DNA of 8,141 bases, taken from positions 1 to 8,141 of the forward strand of contig JADGHI010000149.1 of NCBI GenBank assembly GCA_019689515.1, given 5' to 3'. Each line of letters starts with the position of its first letter. Position 1 is the stretch's first letter. Source of the DNA: Acetobacteraceae bacterium. Its GTDB lineage: Bacteria; Pseudomonadota; Alphaproteobacteria; Acetobacterales; Acetobacteraceae. Of this stretch, positions 1 to 6,020 are shown piece after piece. The notes under the pieces were generated by a model. The model was not told the DNA's origin, searched no databases, and saw only the letters and a list, made by a program, of their open reading frames with translations. Position numbers and translations under genes: made by a program.

Positions 1-159
1 CGATCCGCCCGGCGGCGCCGGCACGACCAGCCGCACCGGGCGCGTGGGGAAGGCCTGGGCGCGCGCAGCGGATGTGCGGAGCACAGCACCGCCGAGCGCG
101 CCGAACAGTCCAAGCGCCGCACATGCCCTGCGGCTCAGGCGTGGCTCGAGCGGATCCAT
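1..159 (-). CDS. TctC/Bug-family periplasmic substrate-binding protein, N-terminal part (runs off left edge)
   Basis: Reading the minus strand from the ATG at 159 gives 53 in-frame residues to the window edge. They start with MDPLEPRLSRRACAALGLF, a twin-arginine-like signal with a hydrophobic core, followed by a likely signal peptidase site at ARA-QA. The mature start, FPTRPVRLVVPAPPGGS, is the family hallmark for the first beta strand and ligand loop of tripartite tricarboxylate transporter receptor (TctC/Bug) proteins; compare WPSRPIRLVVGFPPGGS in the gene at 3619. Such proteins bind carboxylates or related small molecules in the periplasm and are usually about 320-340 residues, so some five sixths of the gene lies outside. 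The start is not fully certain: a good GGAGG (184-180) lies 20 bases upstream, longer than usual, and no closer start codon exists. The gene is divergent from the aminotransferase. It is too short here to say which ligand it binds. Confidence 0.85.
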   Translation of the reverse strand, partial: MDPLEPRLSRRACAALGLFGALGGAVLRTSAARAQAFPTRPVRLVVPAPPGGS

Positions 160-340
160 GCTGCTTCGGCCTGCCGTTTCCTCCAAACGCGAGGCTGCGA
201 CCAGACGCGCAACCCGTCAAGGATGGCCGCCGGCCGCCCTCGGCGGGACCGCGGCGTGGATCCGGCCCGCCCGCCGGGCATGGCGCCGCGCCCCGGCTGG
301 CCGTAGTCTCGCGGCTGGGCGCAGAATGGGAGCGACGGCA
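160..340. other. Divergent intergenic region
   Basis: These 181 bases separate the minus-strand binding protein from the plus-strand aminotransferase and should hold both promoters. On the minus strand there is a GGAGGAAAC Shine-Dalgarno-type sequence (184-176), and a TTGACG (220-215) whose expected -10 position is poor. On the plus strand I see no convincing -35/-10 pair. GGGAG (328-332) serves as ribosome binding site for the ATG at 341. The rest is GC-rich sequence without clear operator symmetry. The plus-strand frame of the aminotransferase stays open upstream to position 44, but this overlaps the minus-strand gene and has no family resemblance. Confidence 0.5.
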
Positions 341-1651
341 ATGAACGAGAGGACCCGCAGCGAGGCCGAGCTGGCGCTCGTGGAGCGCGCGCGCCGCGTG
401 CTGCCGGCGGGCGGCTTTGGCAACGTTTCCTTCGACATCGTCATCCGCGAGGGGCGCGGCAGCCGGGTCTGGGACGTAAGCGGCAACGAATACGTGGACT
501 ACCTCCTCGGCTCCGGCCCGATGTTCGTCGGGCACGGGCACCCGGAGGTGATCGCCGCGGTGCAGGAGCAGCTTCCCAAGGGCTTCACCTTCTTCGCCAA
601 CAGCGAGCCCGGCATCGTGCTGGCCGAGCGGATCGTCGAGGCGGTGCCCTGCGCCGAGCAGCTCCGCTACGTCTCCACCGGGACCGAGGCGGACCTCTAC
701 GCCATGCGCGCCGCCCGCGCCTTCCGCGGGCGGGAGAAGATCGTGAAGTTCGAGGGCGGCTACCACGGCATGAGCGACTACTCGCTCATGAGCCTCGCGC
801 CCAAGCGCCCGGGGAATTTCCCCCGTCCGGTGCCGGATTCCGCCGGCATCCCGCGCAGCGTCGAGGACGAGGTGCTGATCGCGCCGTTCAACGACATCGC
901 GGCCGCCGTGCGGCTGATCGAATCGCGCCACGATGAGATCGCCGGCGTCATCGTGGAGCCCTTCCAGCGCCTGCTGCCGCCGGCGCCGGGCTTCCTCCAG
1001 GCGCTGCGCGACGTCACGGCGCGCTTCGGCATCCCGCTGATCTTCGACGAGGTCGTCACCGGCTTCCGCTTCGCCTGGGGCGGCGCGCAGGAGTTCTACG
1101 GCGTGACGCCCGACCTCTGCACCCTCGGCAAGATCATCGGCGGCGGCTTCCCGCTCGCGGCGATCGCCGGGCGGGCGGACATCATGGCGCATTTCGACCG
1201 CGCGCGCGTCGGCGAGGACCGCTTCCTGTTCCAGGTCGGCACGCTCTCCGGCAACCCGGTCGCCTCGGTGGCGGGCCTCGCGACGCTCGACATCCTGAGC
1301 CGCCCCGGTGCCTATGAGCGCGTCTTCGCGACCGGCCGCGCGCTGATGGAGGGCATGGCCGGCATCCTGCGCGAGGCGGGCGTGCCGGGCCAGATCATCG
1401 GCGAGCCACCGCTGTTCGACGTGTTCTTCGCCGAGGGCGAGATGCGGGACTACCGCGCCACGCTCCGCGCCGACGCCGCGAAGCAGCGCCACGTGAACAC
1501 CACGCTGCGCGCGCGCGGCATCCTGAAGGGTGACAGCAAGTTCTATGTCTCGCTCGCGCATGACGAGCGCGACGTGGCACAGACGCTGGACGCCTTCCGC
1601 CACGCGATCGCCACGCTGCCGGGCGAGCGCGCCTCGGCCGCGGCGGAGTAA
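341..1651 (+). CDS. Class III PLP-dependent aminotransferase, glutamate-1-semialdehyde aminomutase-like
   Basis: A 436-residue protein of fold-type I, class III (ornithine/GSA aminotransferase family), expected in the cytoplasm. It moves an amino group between an amine or amino acid and a keto acid or aldehyde using pyridoxal phosphate. Visible landmarks are STGTEADLYAMRAARAF (112-128, phosphate-binding region), YHG (141-143, the ring-stacking aromatic region), FDEVVTGFR with Asp236 (contacts the PLP ring nitrogen), LGKIIGGG with Lys264 (Schiff base) and GTLSGNPVA (large-domain loop). The 28-residue Asp-Lys spacing matches GSA aminomutase, as does the overall length of about 430. The ATG at 341 was chosen because GGGAG sits 8 bases upstream and the protein then begins like family members; an in-frame ATG at 326 is possible, and the longer extension to 44 is not credible. 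Its place beside carboxylate-binding and isomerase genes suggests a catabolic transaminase rather than the heme-pathway HemL, but the substrate is unknown. Confidence 0.9.
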   Translation: MNERTRSEAELALVERARRVLPAGGFGNVSFDIVIREGRGSRVWDVSGNEYVDYLLGSGPMFVGHGHPEVIAAVQEQLPKGFTFFANSEPGIVLAERIVEAVPCAEQLRYVSTGTEADLYAMRAARAFRGREKIVKFEGGYHGMSDYSLMSLAPKRPGNFPRPVPDSAGIPRSVEDEVLIAPFNDIAAAVRLIESRHDEIAGVIVEPFQRLLPPAPGFLQALRDVTARFGIPLIFDEVVTGFRFAWGGAQEFYGVTPDLCTLGKIIGGGFPLAAIAGRADIMAHFDRARVGEDRFLFQVGTLSGNPVASVAGLATLDILSRPGAYERVFATGRALMEGMAGILREAGVPGQIIGEPPLFDVFFAEGEMRDYRATLRADAAKQRHVNTTLRARGILKGDSKFYVSLAHDERDVAQTLDAFRHAIATLPGERASAAAE

Positions 1652-1699
1652 GGCGCGGCCCGGCGCAGGGCCGTCCGCGCCGGCGTGTCGCCCGCCCGA

Positions 1700-1740
1700 A
1701 CGGAGGGCGAGCCGCCGAAGGAAGGCGGCTTGCCCTCCGT
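1700..1740 (+). terminator. Long intergenic hairpin, possible terminator or REP-like palindrome
   Basis: The left arm ACGGAGGGC-G-AGCCGCC (1700-1716) pairs with GGCGGCT-T-GCCCTCCGT (1724-1740), giving a 17-bp stem with a single G.U wobble (1709/1731) around a 7-base purine loop, GAAGGAA. It begins 48 bases after the aminotransferase stop and ends 55 bases before the next start. There is no T-run after either arm, so it is not a textbook intrinsic terminator. It could still block transcription, protect the 3' end of the upstream mRNA, or be a repeated extragenic palindrome. A weaker 5-bp hairpin (CGCCG/CGGCG, 1748-1763) follows. Confidence 0.6.
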
Positions 1741-1780
1741 CCCGGACCGCCGCAAGCTCGGCGACCGGAACCAATACCCG

Positions 1781-1785
1781 GGAGG
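1781..1785 (+). promoter_or_regulatory. Ribosome binding site that fixes the GTG start at 1796
   Basis: GGAGG lies 10 bases before GTG 1796 in the context GGGAGGAAACAACGCC. The frame is open upstream to 1685, but only the GTG gives both a Shine-Dalgarno sequence and a protein starting directly at a twin-arginine signal. The same GGAGGAAAC core precedes the other two TctC-family genes in the window. Confidence 0.7.
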
Positions 1786-1795
1786 AAACAACGCC

Positions 1796-2812
1796 GTGCG
1801 CGAAACCAGCCGGCGCCGCCTGCTGCGCGGGGCCACGGCCGCGGGCGCTGCGCTCGCTGCCCCGCAGCTAGTGCTTGCCCAGTCCTCCGGCGGCACGGCC
1901 ACCGACTGGCCACGCCGTACCGTCACGATCATCGTCCCCGCCGCGCCCGGCGGCACGCTGGATGCGCTGGCGCGCTTCCTCGCCCAGGCCATGAGCTCCG
2001 TGCTCGGGCGCAATGTGGTGGTGGAGAACGCCGGCGGCGGCAACGGCCTCATCGGCATGCAGCGCATGATGCGCGCGGAGGCGGACGGGCACACCCTGGC
2101 CTTCGGCAATAACGGGATCTTTGCCGCCCATGTCTCGCTGAACCCGGACAGCGGCTTCGACCCGCGCCGCGACATCGCCCCGGTGGGGCTGGTCGCGCAT
2201 GTTCCGATGGTGCTCTCGGCCGGGCCGCGCAGCGGCATCCGCACCCTCCCCGCCCTCCTCGATCACATCCGCCGCAACGGTGAGCGCGCGACCTTCGGCA
2301 CAGGCGGCGTCGGCTCGACGAGCTATCTCGCCCCGGCCTATCTGCTGCACCTGACGGGCCTGAAGGCGACGCTCGTCTCCTACCGTGGCGCGGGGCCGGC
2401 GATGAACGACCTCGCCGCCGGGGTGGTGGACGCGGTGATCGACCAGACGGTGACGATGATCCCGGCGCATCGGGGCGGCACGGCGGTCGCGCTCGCCACC
2501 AGCGCGCGTGAGCGGCTCCCGCAGCTTCCGGAGGTGCCGACCTTCGCGGAGGCCGGCGTGCCGGGCTTCGACCTCGTGGTGTGGAACGCGCTCGCCGCGC
2601 CGCGCGACACGCCGCCCGCCGTGATCGCGAAGGCCGCGGAGGCGGTCGAGGCGGCGCTTTCCGACGCCGAGATGCGGCGGCGCCTCTCCGAACTCGCCGC
2701 CATCGCGCCGGCGGCGGAGGAGCGCGGGCCGCAGGCGCTCGGCGCGCTGATCGCGCGGGACGTCGTGAAGTGGATCGAGGTCGTGCGCCAGACCGGGCTC
2801 GCGCGGCAATGA
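1796..2812 (+). CDS. TctC/Bug-family tripartite tricarboxylate transporter substrate-binding protein
   Basis: A 338-residue periplasmic binding protein. Residues 1-29 form a Tat-type signal: SRRRLLRG close to the N-terminus, an alanine-rich hydrophobic core and LVLAQ near the cleavage point. The mature part has the Bug-family landmarks in order: WPRRTVTIIVPAAPGGTLDA (first strand and ligand loop), VVVENAGGGNGLIG, ADGHTLAFGNN, the SYRGAGPAMNDLAAGVVDAV segment, the LPQLPEVPTFAEAGVPGF stretch that is nearly diagnostic of the family, and a helical C-terminus. Family members bind a carboxylate or similar small molecule between two lobes. They are either delivered to a TctAB membrane pair or act as orphans with unknown membrane partners; no tctA or tctB is visible here. 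GTG is the start. It is the first gene of a compact operon, and its stop overlaps the start of the hydrolase gene by four bases (ATGA), implying translational coupling. The ligand cannot be predicted. Confidence 0.92.
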   Translation: MRETSRRRLLRGATAAGAALAAPQLVLAQSSGGTATDWPRRTVTIIVPAAPGGTLDALARFLAQAMSSVLGRNVVVENAGGGNGLIGMQRMMRAEADGHTLAFGNNGIFAAHVSLNPDSGFDPRRDIAPVGLVAHVPMVLSAGPRSGIRTLPALLDHIRRNGERATFGTGGVGSTSYLAPAYLLHLTGLKATLVSYRGAGPAMNDLAAGVVDAVIDQTVTMIPAHRGGTAVALATSARERLPQLPEVPTFAEAGVPGFDLVVWNALAAPRDTPPAVIAKAAEAVEAALSDAEMRRRLSELAAIAPAAEERGPQALGALIARDVVKWIEVVRQTGLARQ

Positions 2813-3591
2813 GCGCGGAGTACGAGGTCTTCGCCATCCGCTACGCCACGCGCGATGGGCGGCGCGACCACATGTTCGTGGACGCCGATCCGCATGACGG
2901 CCCGATGCCGATGGACTACTTCGTCTGGGTCGCGCGGAATGCGGAGCGGGTGGTCGCGATCGACTCCGGCTTCTCGCGCGAGGTCGCGGAGCGGCGCGGG
3001 CGGACCTTCCTGCGCTGCCCGGCGGAGTCGCTGCGGCTGCTCGGCATCGAGCCCGCCGCCGTCTCCGACGTGATCCTGACTCACCTGCACAACGACCACG
3101 CCGGCAACCTGGAGAAGTACCCGAAGGCGCGCTTCCACCTCCAGGAGCGCGAGATGGCCTTCGCCACCGGCAAGTACATGCGCTTCGCCTGCTGCGGCCG
3201 CGCCTACGAGCTGGACCAGGTGCTGGAAGCGGTGCGGATGAACTACGCCGGCCGCGTCGAATTCCACGCCGGCGAGGACGAGATCGCCGACGGCATCACC
3301 GTCCACCCGGGCGGCGGCCACACGCCGGGCCTGCAATTCGTGCGCGTGCGGACGCGGCGCGGCTGGCTCGTGCTCGCCTCCGACGCCACCCATTATTACG
3401 AGAACATCGAGACCATGCGTCCGTTCCGGCTAGTGTTCGACGTAGGCGCGGCGCTCGACTCCTTCTGCGCCGTGCGGCGCCTGGCCGGCGGCGACATGGG
3501 ACGCGTGATCCCGGGGCACGATCCGGAGGTGATGCGCCGCTACCCCGCGCCACGCCCGGAGCTGAAGGGCATCGTCGCGCGCCTCGACTGA
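2809..3591 (+). CDS. Metallo-beta-lactamase-fold hydrolase, N-acyl homoserine lactonase-like family
   Basis: A 260-residue cytoplasmic protein (no signal peptide seen) with a complete dinuclear-metal site: HLHNDH (His92, His94, Asp96, His97), GGHTPG (His171), SDATHY (Asp192) and PGHD (His237). Spacing and order match the lactonase branch of the superfamily (AiiA/AttM type), which opens the ring of homoserine lactones or other lactones by hydrolysis. The tyrosine that AiiA places three residues after the bridging Asp is His195 here, with tyrosines at 196 and 197, so substrate and mechanism may differ. A CC pair (about 126-127) lies in the insert after the metal-site helix. The ATG overlaps the preceding stop (ATGA). 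Its position between two carboxylate-binding proteins and before a PrpF-type isomerase favours hydrolysis of a lactone or ester intermediate in a catabolic route over signal quenching. This role is inferred; the fold and metal site are clear. Confidence 0.9.
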   Translation: MSAEYEVFAIRYATRDGRRDHMFVDADPHDGPMPMDYFVWVARNAERVVAIDSGFSREVAERRGRTFLRCPAESLRLLGIEPAAVSDVILTHLHNDHAGNLEKYPKARFHLQEREMAFATGKYMRFACCGRAYELDQVLEAVRMNYAGRVEFHAGEDEIADGITVHPGGGHTPGLQFVRVRTRRGWLVLASDATHYYENIETMRPFRLVFDVGAALDSFCAVRRLAGGDMGRVIPGHDPEVMRRYPAPRPELKGIVARLD

Positions 3592-3618
3592 CGCACGCAC
3601 AAAGAGGAGGAAACGAAG

Positions 3619-4614
3619 GTGACATCTGAGACGAACATGCGCCGCCGCGCCTTACTGGGCGCAGCCGTGGCGGCACCTGCGGTGATCGGCGCGCGCCATG
3701 CAGCGGCGCAAGGAGCCTGGCCGAGCCGGCCGATCCGCCTCGTCGTCGGCTTCCCGCCTGGCGGGTCGAACGACATCATCGCGCGCATCCTCGCGCCGAA
3801 GCTCACCACGCTGCTCAACGGCGCGACCGTGGTGGTGGAGAACCGCACCGGCGCGAACGGCACGATCGGCGCCGACAGCGTCGCGCGCTCCGCGCCGGAC
3901 GGCTACACCTTGTTCCTCGGCAGCGCGAGCGTCGTGGCCATCAGCATGGCCACTTACCCCAACCTGCCTTACGACACGCTGCGCGACTTCGCCCCCATCG
4001 CCATGGTCGGCATGACGCCGGAGCTGATGGCGATGAACCCCGAGGTGCCCGCGCGCACGCTGCAGGAGGTGATCGCGCTGGCCCGCACGCGCGACCTGCA
4101 CTTCTCCTCCTCCGGCAATGGCGGCCTGCCGCACCTCGCGATCGAGCTGCTGCGCAAGATCGCGGGGCCACGGGTGATCCACGTGCCCTACCGCGGCGCC
4201 GTCGCGGCCGCGGTGGACGCGATGAACGGCCAGGTGCAGGGCATCTTCATGGACCTGCCCGCGATCCACGGCATGGCGCGCGAGGGCAAGCTGCGCGCGA
4301 TCGCGGTCACCGCGAACGCCCGCTCGCCGCTGATGCCCGACGTGCCGACCTCGGTCGAGCAGGGCGAGCCCTCGCTCATCGCGGTGAACTGGTTCACCGT
4401 CCTCGCGCCGGCGCGCACGCCAGAGGCGATCATCAATCGGATGCACGCCGCGCTGACCGAGGCGGTGAACGCCCCGGACGTACGCGAGCAGTACACCCGC
4501 GCCGGCGTGGAGCCGCTGACCTCGCCCTCCCCCGCCGCCTGCCGCGAGTATCTCGCCGCCGAGATCGAGCGCTGGGGCGCCATCGCGCGAGAGGCGGGCG
4601 CTCGGGCGAGCTGA
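3619..4614 (+). CDS. Second TctC/Bug-family tripartite tricarboxylate transporter substrate-binding protein
   Basis: A 331-residue periplasmic binding protein. MRRRALLGAAVAAPAVIGA is a twin-arginine-like signal, with probable cleavage at AAA-Q about residue 31. Mature landmarks are WPSRPIRLVVGFPPGGSND, VVVENRTGANGTIG, APDGYTLFLGS, YPNLPYDTLRDFAPIAMVG (a very typical family segment), HVPYRGAVAAAVDAMNGQV, LRAIAVTANARSPLMPDVPT and NWFTVLAPARTPEAIINRM. Length and domain order are normal and nothing is missing. The GTG at 3619 was chosen because GAGGAGG ends 8 bases before it; an in-frame ATG at 3637 would also keep the signal peptide. It begins 27 bases after the hydrolase stop and ends 11 bases before the PrpF-family start, so it belongs to the same transcription unit. 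It is clearly diverged from the binding protein at 1796, so the two probably recognise different ligands or different forms of one substrate. Confidence 0.93.
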   Translation: MTSETNMRRRALLGAAVAAPAVIGARHAAAQGAWPSRPIRLVVGFPPGGSNDIIARILAPKLTTLLNGATVVVENRTGANGTIGADSVARSAPDGYTLFLGSASVVAISMATYPNLPYDTLRDFAPIAMVGMTPELMAMNPEVPARTLQEVIALARTRDLHFSSSGNGGLPHLAIELLRKIAGPRVIHVPYRGAVAAAVDAMNGQVQGIFMDLPAIHGMAREGKLRAIAVTANARSPLMPDVPTSVEQGEPSLIAVNWFTVLAPARTPEAIINRMHAALTEAVNAPDVREQYTRAGVEPLTSPSPAACREYLAAEIERWGAIAREAGARAS

Positions 4615-4625
4615 GGGAGACAGCG

Positions 4626-5810
4626 ATGGCGAGGCCCGTGCGCTGCGTCATCATGCGCGGCGGCACCAGCAAGGCAGTGTTCCTGCGCGAGGCCGACCTC
4701 CCGCAGGACGCGGCCGAGCGCGACCGCATGATCCTGGCGATCTTCGGCTCGCCGGACCGGCGCCAGATTGACGGGCTCGGCGGCGCCGATCCGCTGACCA
4801 GCAAGCTCGCCATCATCGGCCCGCCGCGCGAGGAGGAGCCGCGCGCGGCGGGCACCCACCTGACCTATACCTTCGGCCAGGTGGAGATCGAGCATCCGGA
4901 GATCGACTGGCTCAGCCTCTGCGGCAACATCAGCGCCGCGGTCGGCGCCTATGCGGTGTACGAGGGGCTCGTCGTGCCGCGTTCGCCGGTCACGACCGTG
5001 CGCGCCTTCAACACCAACCTGAACCGCGTGCTGACCATCGAAGTGCCGGTCGAGGGCGGGCGCCCGATGGAGCGCGGCGACTACGTCGTGCCGGGCGTGC
5101 CGGGCAGCGGCGCACGCATCCTGATCGACTTCGCCGACACCGCCGGCGCGGCGACGGGGCGCGGCGTGCTGCCGACCGGCCGACCGGTGGACGTGCTGGA
5201 GGTGCCCGGGCTCGGCGCGATCGACGCCTCGCTGGTGGACATCGGCAATGCCCATGTGTTCGTGCGCGCGCGTGACCTCGGCCTCACCGGCACCGAGAGC
5301 GCGGCCCGGATAGACGCCGACCGCGAGCTTCGCGAGCGCCTGGAGCGCATCCGCGGCGTCGCGGCGAAGCGCATGGGCCTGATCCCCGACGCCGCCCGCT
5401 CGCGCGAGGACAGCCCGGCGACGCCGATCCTCGGCATGGTCGGGCCGCCGGCCGACTACACGCGCGACCTCGGCGGCGGCATGGTGCGGGCGGAGGAGAC
5501 GGACCTCGTCGCCCGCCTGATGTTCATGCAGCAGGCGCACAAGACCTATGCCGGCACCAGCACGGTCTGCACCGGCGTCGCCAGCCGCCTGCCCGGCACC
5601 GTGGTGCACGAGGCAGCATCCCGACCAGGCGCGCACAACCGGGTCACCCTGCGCATCGGCCATCCCGCGGGCGTGATCGAGACCGAGAGCGTGGTCGAGC
5701 AGCGCGCGGACGGCGAGATCCGGGTGCGCCGCGCCACGCTCGGCCGCACGGCGCGGCGCATCCTGGAGGGCACCGTCTTCGTGCCGGAGCCGGCGGCGGC
5801 GGTGGGCTGA
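4626..5810 (+). CDS. PrpF-family isomerase/tautomerase of unsaturated carboxylic acids (DUF453)
   Basis: A 394-residue cytoplasmic enzyme of the PrpF family (diaminopimelate-epimerase-like double fold). Known members move a double bond by proton transfer in di- or tricarboxylates: PrpF (methylaconitate isomerase), GalD/FldA-type 4-oxalomesaconate tautomerases and 3-methylitaconate isomerase. Signature segments are MRGGTSK (10-16), RQIDGLGGADPLTSK (46-60, Lys60 being the conserved lysine), SLCGNISAAVG (97-107, Cys99 in the catalytic loop), TVRAFNTN, then in the second half a GAIDASLVDIGNAHVFV segment and a conserved C-terminal RMARR-like basic stretch (RTARRILEG). Length is typical. GGGAGA (4615-4620) gives good ribosome binding 6 bases before the ATG. 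It is the last intact gene of the operon. No prpB, prpC or acnD neighbours are visible, so a methylcitrate-cycle role is not supported; a tautomerase in an aromatic- or tricarboxylic-acid route is as likely. Confidence 0.92.
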   Translation: MARPVRCVIMRGGTSKAVFLREADLPQDAAERDRMILAIFGSPDRRQIDGLGGADPLTSKLAIIGPPREEEPRAAGTHLTYTFGQVEIEHPEIDWLSLCGNISAAVGAYAVYEGLVVPRSPVTTVRAFNTNLNRVLTIEVPVEGGRPMERGDYVVPGVPGSGARILIDFADTAGAATGRGVLPTGRPVDVLEVPGLGAIDASLVDIGNAHVFVRARDLGLTGTESAARIDADRELRERLERIRGVAAKRMGLIPDAARSREDSPATPILGMVGPPADYTRDLGGGMVRAEETDLVARLMFMQQAHKTYAGTSTVCTGVASRLPGTVVHEAASRPGAHNRVTLRIGHPAGVIETESVVEQRADGEIRVRRATLGRTARRILEGTVFVPEPAAAVG

Positions 5811-6016
5811 CGCTTCCCCTCACCTGCGCCGCCCTGGCCGCGCTGGGCTTCCAGGGCGACGCGACGAGGAGGAGGCACGCATGGCCGACCTGCCCTTTCG
5901 CCCCCTGACCGGCCGCGGCGCCTGACCGTCACCGGCGAGGGCCCGCGGCACTGGACCGGCACGCCGGTGCGGCGGATCCCCGACGGTGAACTTGGCGGAC
6001 GGATCCTCCCTGCCGT
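5811..6016. other. Intergenic stretch between the convergent operons
   Basis: Apart from the broken frame above, this stretch holds a small hairpin (ACCGG-CACG-CCGGT, 5955-5968) without a T-run and no clear terminator for either convergent unit. The first 70 bases are GC-rich and carry no start codon with a ribosome binding site before the one at 5866-5875. Confidence 0.4.
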
Positions 6017-6020
6017 TTAG
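5881..6020 (+). pseudogene. Short broken reading frame after the PrpF-family gene (frameshifted, truncated)
   Basis: A strong Shine-Dalgarno sequence (GAGGAGGAGG, 5866-5875) sits 5 bases before an ATG at 5881, as expected for another operon gene. Translation gives MADLPFRPLTGRGA and stops at 5925. If one base were missing near 5911-5916, the frame would continue as RRLTVTGEGPRHWTGTPV and on to GELGGRILPAV, ending at TAG 6018-6020, about 46 residues in all. The second frame reads like coding sequence in composition and in this genome's codon style. I do not recognise the family. The end coincides with the stop of the convergent permease gene (TAA at 6019-6017), suggesting that the rest of the gene was lost at a junction here. 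Alternatives are a real 14-residue peptide, a sequencing error in a small gene, or chance. Confidence 0.4.

Noticed and set aside
192..220. Minus-strand promoter (TTGACG at 220-215) for the left-edge binding protein
   Set aside because: At the 17-base spacing the -10 would be CAGCCT, only two matches to consensus, and the start of transcription would fall almost on the GGAGG.
44..340. N-terminal extension of the aminotransferase back to an ATG at 44
   Set aside because: The extra 99 residues are Arg/Ala/Pro-rich, overlap the minus-strand binding-protein gene and have no family match. The ATG at 341 has a ribosome binding site and gives the usual family length.
1868..2809. Minus-strand open frame opposite the first binding protein, and a similar one at 2380-3393
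   Set aside because: Arg/His/Gly-rich translation without recognisable motifs, antisense to well-supported genes.
4188..5663. Long minus-strand open frame (491 codons) opposite the PrpF-family gene and second binding protein
   Set aside because: It is a typical shadow frame in high-GC DNA: composition is His/Arg/Ala-rich with no domain, and both strands cannot match known families here. The plus-strand genes clearly do.
5810..5908. Plus-strand frame reading LPLTCAALAALGFQGDA after the PrpF stop, as a possible gene tail
   Set aside because: No start codon or upstream continuation in that frame and no recognisable family; chance cannot be excluded.
5955..5968. Hairpin ACCGG-CACG-CCGGT as terminator of the PrpF operon
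   Set aside because: Only a 5-bp stem with no T-run; such pairs are common by chance at this GC content.
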